Source: a virus. Taken from it: DNA of 24,174 nt. The DNA lies in the IMG/VR virus record IMGVR_UViG_3300046007_000428, positions 1-24,174 of that record; one strand, given 5' to 3'. The notes beneath the pieces are model-generated. The model did no database searches, was not told the origin of the DNA, and worked only from the letters and a program-made list of their open reading frames with translations. The number at the start of each line of letters is the position of its first letter. The first letter of the stretch is position 1. The translations under genes and the position numbers were made by a program. Shown in pieces: positions 7,741-13,861 of the stretch.

Positions 7741-8018
7741 TACCATTTCACCTTGTCTGCCCAATATGCGGCACTCATTTTACCTTTGGATATATTGCTT
7801 GCGTGTCTTGCTTTGAAAGACTTTCTTCGTGCTGCATAGGATGCAGATTCTCCTGCTTTTTTAGGTGAGCCAGAAACGCCTTGTTGTCCAAAACGTATGG
7901 TCTTTACCTGGCTACCTACCTTAGCCACAACAACGTGTGACTTAGTAGGGTGACTGGGTGTACGCTTTGGCTTGTTATAGCCTGCGACACCAGCCCGAGT
8001 TAATCTTGAGTCTTTCAT
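7740..8018 (-). CDS. Small basic conserved protein, DUF6321-like
   Basis: 92 residues: MKDSRLTRAGVAGYNKPKRT, PSHPTKSHVVVAKVGSQVKT, IRFGQQGVSGSPKKAGE, then YAARRKSFKARHASNISKGK and a conserved end MSAAYWADKVKW. The 'RAGV.G.NKPKRTP.H..KSHVVVAK.G..VKTIRFG.QGV' core is one I remember as DUF6321 (family name from memory), found in many phages with no assigned function. It is rich in Lys/Arg, with the pI clearly basic. The start overlaps the upstream stop by 4 nt (ATGA), and the gene lies within the basic-protein cluster. Confidence 0.85.
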   Translation of the reverse strand: MKDSRLTRAGVAGYNKPKRTPSHPTKSHVVVAKVGSQVKTIRFGQQGVSGSPKKAGESASYAARRKSFKARHASNISKGKMSAAYWADKVKW

Positions 8019-8251
8019 CTATAGCCCTTTGTTTTCTTTGCTATTGCTTTAGGTTGCTTTACAAACTGCTTACCTTTAGCATTACCTTTAGCCTTGGCTT
8101 TGTTAGTTGCTGCTTTCTCTGCAGGACTTAACGCTGACCATGCTGCTGCTGGTAAATATCTTTTCTTACCTTTAGATGGCTTGCCATCAGAAGTCTTCCA
8201 CTTCTGTGCAGTCCACTTCTTAAGTGACTGCTGTGATTTAGCCAGTGCCAT
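8015..8251 (-). CDS. Small lysine-rich conserved protein, DUF5872-like
   Basis: 78 residues, strongly basic: SLKKWTAQKWKTSDGKPSKG, KKRYLPAAAWSALSPAEKAA, then KGKQFVKQPKAIAKKTKGYR. The pattern W(T)xQ.W.T.(S/D)GKPS, RYLP..AW..L(S/T)..E.AAT and KGKQFV.QPK.IAKK recurs in uncharacterised phage and giant-virus proteins; I associate it with DUF5872, from memory and uncertain. It starts by TAATG overlap with the 63-residue gene and overlaps the DUF6321-like gene by 4 nt. Function is unknown; high charge suggests nucleic-acid contact. Confidence 0.82.
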   Translation of the reverse strand: MALAKSQQSLKKWTAQKWKTSDGKPSKGKKRYLPAAAWSALSPAEKAATNKAKAKGNAKGKQFVKQPKAIAKKTKGYR

Positions 8252-8442
8252 TACTTGTAGCCTCCGCCTGCCTTCTTGTATTGAACTGCAAGCAACTGTG
8301 CCTTACGTGCAGACCATTCACCAGGGTCTCCACCTTTGGAACCAGCCTTAATCTTTTTGAAGAGTGAGGCACGCATACCAGGTTTGGTATAGTTCCCAGC
8401 AGCGTTTACTTTAGACTTTGCTGCTTTCTTCTTGACTGCCAT
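8251..8442 (-). CDS. Small lysine-rich protein with WSARKAQLLA motif
   Basis: 63 residues starting MAVKKKAAKSKVNAAGNYTK, followed by KPGMRASLFKKIKAGSKGG and the conserved EWSARKAQLLAVQYKKAGGG end. This 'KP.MR..L..KIKAG.KGG.PG.WSARKAQ' motif occurs in many aquatic phage small proteins of unknown function. The N-terminal 12 residues are nearly all Lys/Ala, like a nucleic-acid-binding tail. It lies 2 nt after the 51-residue gene and overlaps the following gene by 1 nt. Confidence 0.82.
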   Translation of the reverse strand: MAVKKKAAKSKVNAAGNYTKPGMRASLFKKIKAGSKGGDPGEWSARKAQLLAVQYKKAGGGYK

Positions 8443-8444
8443 TA

Positions 8445-8600
8445 TTACTTGTCGTAACTCTTGTAAACATTTGCGCCATACTTCTTCTTTAGCATTGCAA
8501 GGCTTGCTGCATCTTGCTTAGTCATCTTTGGCATCAACTTATTGACATCAAATGTCTTTGCAACTGAACCCTTGGCCACTGCCTTCTTTGCTGCTGCCAT
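8445..8600 (-). CDS. Very small lysine-rich protein (51 aa)
   Basis: A 52-codon frame translated directly from the sequence: MAAAKKAVAKGSVAKTFDVN, then KLMPKMTKQDAASLAMLKKK and YGANVYKSYDK. It fills the gap between its neighbours exactly (2 nt on each side), uses the same codons and shares their Lys/Ala-rich N-terminus, which supports a real gene despite its size. The central TKQDAASLAMLKKKYG looks like a short helix. I know no function; it belongs to the run of basic proteins. Confidence 0.72.
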   Translation of the reverse strand: MAAAKKAVAKGSVAKTFDVNKLMPKMTKQDAASLAMLKKKYGANVYKSYDK

Positions 8601-8602
8601 GA

Positions 8603-8764
8603 TTACATGCCCTTCTTACGTACCATTGAAGACTTCTTTGCTACACGCTTTGCTGTCTTCTTAACTGCCTTCTTCATTGGCTTGCCTGACTTCTTAGCCT
8701 CAGCCTTAGCCATTGCCATACCTTTTGCTGTATAAGCGAATTCTTTGTTTCCTACCATTGGCAT
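8603..8764 (-). CDS. Very small lysine-rich protein (53 aa)
   Basis: A 54-codon frame: MPMVGNKEFAYTAKGMAMAK, then AEAKKSGKPMKKAVKKTAKR and VAKKSSMVRKKGM. The start overlaps the stop of the Cys-rich gene by 1 nt (TAATG) and its end is 2 nt from the next gene. The 'VG.K.(F/Y)(A/P)YT.KGM..A...AKKSGKP' phrase is familiar from small phage proteins next to other lysine-rich ones. About one third of the residues are Lys/Arg. It is probably a nucleic-acid- or capsid-interior-binding peptide, by inference only. Confidence 0.72.
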   Translation of the reverse strand: MPMVGNKEFAYTAKGMAMAKAEAKKSGKPMKKAVKKTAKRVAKKSSMVRKKGM

Positions 8765-9201
8765 TATATTGCTCCCACTTCTTTGAGTACTTCAACCGAT
8801 TTTTTGTTAATGTCTTGCGCCTTGGGCATCGTGTTAGCATCGTAAGGCTTATTGAGAGCCTCACTAGCAGCATATGCCTGCTGGATGTGTCTATGTGTTG
8901 TTCCTGCTGGTTGGATACCTTGTGCTCTTGCATCTTTATAGGCATTCAACTCGCCAACCCACTTCTTATCAGAAATAGGTCGTTTTGCATCTCCTGCATT
9001 AAGTTGTAGATTTTTAGCCTTACAGCCAAAACATTCAGGTCCACACTTAGTGTGGTCTACAAACACATCGGTAGTCGGAAATGGTTCTTCTGATGTGGCA
9101 TCACACTGGGTGCAACCATACAAAGCAGAGAAGGGAACCATGTCCCCATCTTCTAGCCTGTAGCCCCACTTAAGTACTTTACTAATATGTTCGTGTTCCA
9201 T
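8764..9201 (-). CDS. Cys-rich putative zinc-binding phage protein
   Basis: 145 residues. The N-terminal 60 residues hold a likely zinc site: C30-x-x-C33 (YGCTQC), then H50-x-x-C53, C57 and C60 (HTKCGPECFGC). A conserved KxxxLQLNAGDA segment follows and the rest is helical. The CFGCK...LQL..GDA motif is one I know from phage proteins of unknown function. The gene lies between the small 89-residue gene downstream of the capsid gene and the basic-protein cluster. Zinc binding is inferred from residue spacing; a role in assembly or in recognising the basic proteins is speculation. Confidence 0.75.
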   Translation of the reverse strand: MEHEHISKVLKWGYRLEDGDMVPFSALYGCTQCDATSEEPFPTTDVFVDHTKCGPECFGCKAKNLQLNAGDAKRPISDKKWVGELNAYKDARAQGIQPAGTTHRHIQQAYAASEALNKPYDANTMPKAQDINKKSVEVLKEVGAI

Positions 9202-9206
9202 TGTCC

Positions 9207-9476
9207 CTACACTTCTGTGAAGTTTGCTTCTGTAATATCAATATCTGCTGCAATTAAAGCAGCCTTAGTCTCATCACTTACTTCATAGTTTCTTCCACCA
9301 CGATAGACTTCTTCGTAGGTTGGAATGTCAGAATCTACTAAGTATCGTGCAAGATAGTAGACACCTTCTTGTTTTACCACTGATACGCCAACGTCCATTT
9401 TGTAAAAGTAGAATAGGCGTGCTCCGCCTATAGGACCTTCTTGTACTGTTGGTGTTTTGAATAGCCAAGTAGCCAT
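9207..9476 (-). CDS. Small post-capsid protein of unknown function
   Basis: 89 residues: MATWLFKTPTVQEGPIGGAR, LFYFYKMDVGVSVVKQEGVY, then YLARYLVDSDIPTYEEVYRG and a helical acidic end. A strong Shine-Dalgarno (GGAGG) precedes the ATG. It is the first gene after the capsid gene, beyond a 64-nt gap that contains a stable hairpin. It is not a recognisable head-completion or decoration family, although such proteins are common at this location. Similar small proteins occur in aquatic phages. Confidence 0.75.
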   Translation of the reverse strand: MATWLFKTPTVQEGPIGGARLFYFYKMDVGVSVVKQEGVYYLARYLVDSDIPTYEEVYRGGRNYEVSDETKAALIAADIDITEANFTEV

Positions 9477-9504
9477 TAGTCCTCCTTAGTGAACTTACTG
9501 ATGA

Positions 9505-9522
9505 GCAGAGGTTTCCCTCTGC
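9505..9522 (-). other. GAAA-tetraloop hairpin after the capsid gene
   Basis: On the coding (minus) strand this reads GCAGAGG-GAAA-CCTCTGC: a perfect 7-bp stem closed by a GNRA-type tetraloop. It lies in the 64-nt gap between the capsid stop codon and the next gene. There is no T-run after it, so it does not look like an intrinsic terminator. An mRNA-stabilising or processing hairpin is the more likely reading. Only the minus strand gives the GNRA loop, matching the direction of transcription. Confidence 0.6.
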
Positions 9523-9540
9523 CCACCCGTCAATTAACTA

Positions 9541-10740
9541 CTAGAGAGCAGCGATTGATGAGCCTGTTTCGATACGATACAGTGCTTCTTCACGGTAGCG
9601 TGCAAAGCCGAGTACGCCGTACCAACCCATTGGGCGGAAACGCATCAACTTGTCAACGACTGGTCCGATAACTGTGTGTGGCTCTTCTGCAACAGCCTGA
9701 GCCATTGCTTGCTTTCCACATACGATTGTAGAGAATACGCGAGTTACTGGAGTTACAGTTACTGTCGCTCCAACTGTTACTGCTCCAGTGTTTGCTGTGT
9801 CAACTGTAATGGTTGTTGTTGAACCACTTGTTGAGATAGCAGTAATCTTTGCACCAGATGCAATACCTGTTGCAGCAATCTTGTCGCCAACTTCGGCGCG
9901 AGATGCAATAACAGATGATGAAGCAACACCAATAGTAAATCCTGCTGATGTTCCTGCAACTGTTGCTGTTGTTGTAGCCAATGCTGACTGGTCTGCACCA
10001 GACTTAGTTGAGTACAAACGTGGTGACTCTACGAAGAACGCGCCTTCGTACTGTCCAATTTCTCCTGCCCAGATGTTATCTGGTGCTGAGTAATTGTGTG
10101 GGTCGCGCCATCCTGCTGCGCCTGTCTCTGCACGAAGGTCGTGTGAAACTTCTGGGTGGATACCTGTCCAGTATAGTGAACCCTTGCGGTATGCAGCCTT
10201 GTTTGAGCGCAACTTAGCAACTGCGCGACGGATGTCTGCTGAATCTAGTGTTGCAGCAGATGTGATTGTCGCTGTTGACGTAGCGGTTGAACCGCCGTAG
10301 ATTACGTTGCTTCCACCGTTAAGTGTGGTCATTGCAACCTTATCGATTGAGTCTGCAAGGTTGAAAGCGATTACGTTAGCAATTGCTGGGTCAACGTCTG
10401 CAAGTGAGAATAGTTCCAAAGCACGTGTTACAAGAACAGAGTTACCGTACTCGTTAAGAGTAATTGTAACTGTGTTAGGTGTTGACAATGCTACTGCATC
10501 TGGGTCAACTGTCTCTGTAAGTGTGTCTGTTACTGCGTTTAGGTCAACGTACTTCTGTAGAACTACTGTTGAACCTGGAATTGATTGCTGTGCTGGAGTC
10601 TTGTCTGCGACTGAACGAATTAGTGGTTCGGCGCGGAGTGCGAACTCTAGAAGACGGTCGTACGCCTTCTGTACAAGACCTGCACCGCCAACTGTACCAC
10701 CAAGAGTGGTAGAGCCTGTGGATGTATATGCATTAGGCAT
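9541..10740 (-). CDS. Major capsid protein, N4-gp56-like (HK97 fold) with inserted beta domain
   Basis: 399 residues. Residues 20-140 follow the N4-gp56 capsid family pattern: YDRLLEFALRAEPLIRSVAD, GSTVVLQKYVDL, TLTETVDPDAVALS, TITLNEYGNSVLVTRALELF. Residues 150-245 continue the core (AVAKLRSNKAAYRKGSLYWT, IGQYEGAFFVESPRL), and 333-392 close it (FSTIVCGKQAMAQAV, GWYGVLGFARYREEALYRIE). Between them, about residues 247-332, is a Thr/Ser/Gly/Val-rich segment (KIAATGIASGAKITAIST) that looks like an inserted surface beta domain. It directly follows a scaffold-like gene. Family assignment is by motif recall, not by a search. Confidence 0.88.
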   Translation of the reverse strand: MPNAYTSTGSTTLGGTVGGAGLVQKAYDRLLEFALRAEPLIRSVADKTPAQQSIPGSTVVLQKYVDLNAVTDTLTETVDPDAVALSTPNTVTITLNEYGNSVLVTRALELFSLADVDPAIANVIAFNLADSIDKVAMTTLNGGSNVIYGGSTATSTATITSAATLDSADIRRAVAKLRSNKAAYRKGSLYWTGIHPEVSHDLRAETGAAGWRDPHNYSAPDNIWAGEIGQYEGAFFVESPRLYSTKSGADQSALATTTATVAGTSAGFTIGVASSSVIASRAEVGDKIAATGIASGAKITAISTSGSTTTITVDTANTGAVTVGATVTVTPVTRVFSTIVCGKQAMAQAVAEEPHTVIGPVVDKLMRFRPMGWYGVLGFARYREEALYRIETGSSIAAL

Positions 10741-10746
10741 ATGCGG

Positions 10747-10754
10747 TCACCTCC
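10747..10754 (-). promoter_or_regulatory. Strong ribosome binding site of the capsid gene
   Basis: The coding strand reads GGAGGTGA, a near-perfect complement of the 16S rRNA 3' end, 6 nt before the capsid ATG. It is among the strongest sites in the window and fits the very high expression expected of a capsid protein. Confidence 0.7.
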
Positions 10755-10773
10755 AAGTGACTATGAACGGATA

Positions 10774-11250
10774 TTATTGTTGCGAGCGAAGAATTGCTAG
10801 TATGTCCTCTTCGGATGTTGCTTGGGACATTCTGTATTCAATATCGTTTGCTCGGTCTGGTGTCAAAGCATTCTGTGTAACCATATCTTGGTTGCGCAAC
10901 GCTGCGCGGTCCTGTTGGTTAACTTCTGAATCTTCTGCAACCGTTAGTCCGAAGAGGTCGGCATTATCATCAAGCCAGTTAGAAACTGACTCCTCGTTAA
11001 TGTCTTCCAAGTCCTTCATTACCAAACGGGCTGCCTTAAGATTGACACCCTTCTTTTCTAGTGTCGACTTGACAATTGCCTCACGCTGCGCCTTGGAGAA
11101 TCCTTCAAGTTGCTCTGTAAGTTCTTTGATACGCTTTTCGTCTGCACGCTTGGCTTTACGCAACTTTTTAAGTAAGTCGCTTCCATCCATCGGTGCTTCT
11201 TCGATTGTATCTAGGTCATCGTCTTCGTCGTCCCAGTAGTTGTTGCTCAT
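10774..11250 (-). CDS. Capsid scaffold-like acidic protein
   Basis: 158 residues. The N-terminus is very acidic (DDEDDDLDTIEE, residues 7-18), followed by a charged coiled-coil-like helix (LLKKLRKAKRADEKRIKELT, EQLEGFSKAQREAIVKSTLE) and a helical C-terminus (YRMSQATSEEDILAILRSQQ). Size, charge, coiled coil and the position immediately upstream of the capsid gene are typical of phage scaffolding proteins, which fill and shape the procapsid and are then removed, often by a protease. The Ntn-hydrolase at 19535-20101 is a candidate for that removal. The start has an AGGGTGG ribosome-binding sequence. Confidence 0.75.
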   Translation of the reverse strand: MSNNYWDDEDDDLDTIEEAPMDGSDLLKKLRKAKRADEKRIKELTEQLEGFSKAQREAIVKSTLEKKGVNLKAARLVMKDLEDINEESVSNWLDDNADLFGLTVAEDSEVNQQDRAALRNQDMVTQNALTPDRANDIEYRMSQATSEEDILAILRSQQ

Positions 11251-11372
11251 AGCAACGCCACCCTTCTATTCGTAGTTAGTTCGCAGGCCTCAGTATCCAT
11301 TCGGGGAAATGGTCTGGCTCCTACTGTCGGTCTATTACACTGGTGGGGCCGATGGGTCCACTCAGGATTCTA
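11251..11372 (-). other. 122-nt intergenic gap before the scaffold/capsid genes
   Basis: This is the longest gap inside the gene array. On the coding strand TATAAT overlaps the stop codon of the upstream 518-residue gene (plus positions 11372-11377), but no TTGACA-like box sits 15-19 nt before it. A small inverted repeat CCATT-TCCCCG-AATGG is also present. No reading frame worth calling is seen. A late promoter for scaffold and capsid is plausible from position alone. Confidence 0.3.
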
Positions 11373-12929
11373 TTATATTGTTCTGTTTGCTCTGTTGCGT
11401 GATGCTAGGCTTCGTGAACCAAATGTTCCAGAAGCGCCAGAGAAGCGTGCTGCTTCCTTTTCTGCTTCTAGACGAATCTGCTCTTGTGCCTTTACATCTT
11501 GCTGGAACAATGACTTGATTAGAGTCTCTTGAGCATTAACAGGCTTAACAGCCTGACCTGTGCTGATTTCAGTTAACTTCTGGAAAGGCTGTGCGCCCTT
11601 CGCAACTGTACCAAAGTTAGTAAGTGAAGTACCGTATTCAGCACCACCTGCAGCAAGGTCGGAAGCAAGTGCTTCACTAATAGTAACACCTTGTGACTTA
11701 GCAGCAGACAATACGCTAACTTGCTTAATCTGCTTCTGTAGTTCTTCTGCTCCACGCTTGCCAAGTAGAAGTGCTTTAGCAATAGATGTTCTGTCTATTC
11801 CTGGTGCAACTACCTGCAGGTCTTTCTTAAGTTGCTCTGGTGCATTGTCAATAGTATTAAATACATTGTCAACAAGATTTAAGATTGCAGTAGCAGATTT
11901 TCCAGTTCCAAGTACTTCACCAAGAATCTCATTAGTTGCCAAATCACCTAAACCAACTTGACGTAGTTTATCGCCAACAGTTTCCTGCGTCTTAAAAAAC
12001 TCTGCAATGGTTGGTACATCGATTGCTTCGCCTCTTGCTCGGCGGTCTTGCAGTGCATAAACACCAGCAAAACGCTTTGTGAAAGGTTCTAATTCTGGAT
12101 TATTGCGTGCATCTTGTAATGCCAAATTGAGGGATTCAGGGATTGTTGAACCACTCTTATAGTAACGTGAAATAACCTTGAATAATGCATTAGCCCAAGG
12201 TTCTGCCATTTCTTTTGGACCAAAGTATAGTGCAAGTGTATTCTTAAAAGTATCTTGAGCAAGCGTTCTTTCGCTACCAGTTTCAAAACCAGTTGCACCA
12301 GGATTTACAAGAGTGTTAGTCCAACCCTCAATATTGTCCCAAGTCCAATTGCCTGCCTCTGTAGGCTTTGCTGGCATCTTGTAAGTCTTTGACACTGGGT
12401 CAAATACAAATGCTGGAGGAGTACCGATTGGTCGGTCAGTTGGAACAACTGGAGTTGTTGGAGTTACTGGAGTTGTTGGAGTTACTGGAGTTGTTGGAAC
12501 AACTGGAACACCAGTACCAGTTTTCTTAAGTCCTGTACCAGATACTAACTTACCTTGTGCATCATAAACATTGCCAGATTCAGTTGTGCGTGTTTCTGGA
12601 ATTGGTGTGCCAATTGGAAATACCTCTTGAAACTTTCCAACTCCACCCGCACCTGTGCGTACAAATTCAATTGTTGCACCTGCTGCAGCGCCTTCTTTTG
12701 TTAACTCTGGCTTAGGCTGGTCTTTATATCCAGCAGTAATACGAGCATTGGCTTGTGATGCAGTTTCGTTAATTTCTTTAATTCTATTATTAGGGTCAGT
12801 AGATTTACCACCAGCAGCAACCTGCTTTGCGGTAATAGCATCAATTTCTGCCTGCGTTAATGTTTTTGCTGCGGCAGCGGCTTTAGCGGCAGCCGCCAAG
12901 CGTGCATCATTTGCTGCATCTCTTGACAT
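11373..12929 (-). CDS. Putative internal virion/ejection protein B (518 aa, Pro/Thr linker)
   Basis: 518 residues. The N-terminus is a long Ala/Lys-rich helix (residues 5-70), followed by a small beta region (ATIEFVRTGAGG, FPIGTPIPETRT) and a Pro/Thr linker at 141-165 made of TTPVTP repeats. The remainder is mainly helical (TLALYFGPKEMAEPWANALF, RRARGEAIDVPTIAEFFKTQ, LLGKRGAEELQKQIKQVSVL), ending in a Ser/Arg/Asn tail. It starts by TAATG overlap with the 310-residue gene, so the two are coupled to the giant gene. There is no enzyme motif. Helical content, low complexity and linkage suggest an internal or ejected virion protein, but this is inference. Confidence 0.7.
   Translation of the reverse strand: MSRDAANDARLAAAAKAAAAAKTLTQAEIDAITAKQVAAGGKSTDPNNRIKEINETASQANARITAGYKDQPKPELTKEGAAAGATIEFVRTGAGGVGKFQEVFPIGTPIPETRTTESGNVYDAQGKLVSGTGLKKTGTGVPVVPTTPVTPTTPVTPTTPVVPTDRPIGTPPAFVFDPVSKTYKMPAKPTEAGNWTWDNIEGWTNTLVNPGATGFETGSERTLAQDTFKNTLALYFGPKEMAEPWANALFKVISRYYKSGSTIPESLNLALQDARNNPELEPFTKRFAGVYALQDRRARGEAIDVPTIAEFFKTQETVGDKLRQVGLGDLATNEILGEVLGTGKSATAILNLVDNVFNTIDNAPEQLKKDLQVVAPGIDRTSIAKALLLGKRGAEELQKQIKQVSVLSAAKSQGVTISEALASDLAAGGAEYGTSLTNFGTVAKGAQPFQKLTEISTGQAVKPVNAQETLIKSLFQQDVKAQEQIRLEAEKEAARFSGASGTFGSRSLASRNRANRTI
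12451..12498 (-). repeat. 18-bp tandem repeat encoding the Pro/Thr linker
   Basis: On the plus strand the unit GGAGTTGTTGGAGTTACT is repeated 2.7 times without error, at 12451-12468, 12469-12486 and 12487-12498. In protein it encodes the TTPVTP linker of the 518-residue protein. Perfect identity suggests recent expansion or length variation by slippage. Confidence 0.85.
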
Positions 12930-13861
12930 TATACTCCAAATCCTAACGCTCTTGAAAGTTCAACTGCTGCATCGCGTGCGTTCTCATTTGCTTCTTGTGT
13001 GAGGTCGTACTTAGGGTCATTCTTAGCCTTCATCAATAAATCATAATATGATGGCTGTTGTCCCTTTCCATCTGGACCTGCATAGTTAAGATATGACATT
13101 ACATATGGGTTATCCATTTTAACTGTCTTTGGGTCCATTTGCCATGTCTTTGCTAACATGTTGATAACAGGAGAAGCAATGTCATATGTAGTTAAAGTTG
13201 GGTCTTTAGCAAAACGGTCTGCAAACTGTGGATACTCTTTGCTAGCAATTCGCTGCAGTTCTACATTGTAGTCTTCTATAGTCTTATTACCCATTGCAAT
13301 TTCTTTTGCTGCAACACGCATGTCATTCTCAGTAACACCAAGAAGTTGAAATGCGTCAACCAAGCCACGAACTTTGCCAAAAGCAGCAAGTGCTTTTGCG
13401 CCTAACTTGCTTTCATCTTTGAAATCAATCTTTGAATATACAAAGTTCTTTGCAAAGTCAGTAGGCTTAAAGAATGATGGGAACTCTTGACGAGCAACAG
13501 ATTCAATAACTTTCTTCTGTGCCTCAGCAGTTGCGCCAGGCTTAATTTGAGTACGAGCAGATGTAACAATCTTTTCGATTTGCTTATTCTGCTCTGTCTC
13601 AAAAGCCTTCATGAAGTCTTTGATATCATCTGGTGTTAACTTACCTACAAAGTCAGCCTCTTTCATGGCGGCTTCAAGAAGCGCCTTGGCTGAGTTGTAA
13701 GTTAGTTTAGTAACAGATGTTTGAGTTGAAGACTGTGATGTATCTGTTGGTCCACCCTTACCAGTATCTTCTGCAAGTAGGCTTGCCAAAAATGGCGCAA
13801 TACTAGCCAAGATAGAAGCATCTTGTGCATCCTGGTTAGGTGTTGCTGATTTTTCTGCCAT
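12929..13861 (-). CDS. Putative internal virion/ejection protein A (310 aa)
   Basis: 310 residues, mainly helical. The start is a Ser/Thr/Gln-rich region (ASILASIAPFLASLLAEDTG, KGGPTDTSQSSTQTS), followed by LTYNSAKALLEAAMKEADFV, FMKAFETEQNKQIEKIV, and a long C-terminal helical part with the regular phrase LFGVT/LLGVTENDMRVAAKEIAM (about residues 178-197). No Cys-rich site, signal peptide or enzyme motif is seen. Both ends overlap neighbours by 1 nt (TAATG), so it is the middle of a coupled trio with the 1664- and 518-residue genes. A role as a partner of the giant protein is inferred from this coupling. Confidence 0.7.
   Translation of the reverse strand: MAEKSATPNQDAQDASILASIAPFLASLLAEDTGKGGPTDTSQSSTQTSVTKLTYNSAKALLEAAMKEADFVGKLTPDDIKDFMKAFETEQNKQIEKIVTSARTQIKPGATAEAQKKVIESVARQEFPSFFKPTDFAKNFVYSKIDFKDESKLGAKALAAFGKVRGLVDAFQLLGVTENDMRVAAKEIAMGNKTIEDYNVELQRIASKEYPQFADRFAKDPTLTTYDIASPVINMLAKTWQMDPKTVKMDNPYVMSYLNYAGPDGKGQQPSYYDLLMKAKNDPKYDLTQEANENARDAAVELSRALGFGV

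Noticed and set aside
7741-7764. Longer start for the H1-like gene at 7764
   Set aside because: It lies within the upstream gene; the TAATG overlap start at 7740 matches the coupling style of the neighbours.
10307-11239. Long plus-strand open frame (310 codons) opposite the capsid and scaffold genes
   Set aside because: It is antisense to two well-supported genes, crosses both and their gap, is rich in Ser/Arg, and has no recognisable domain. It is a codon-usage shadow.
12451-12498. CRISPR-like or regulatory repeat
   Set aside because: Units are directly contiguous, have no spacers and are in frame in a protein linker; a coding tandem repeat.
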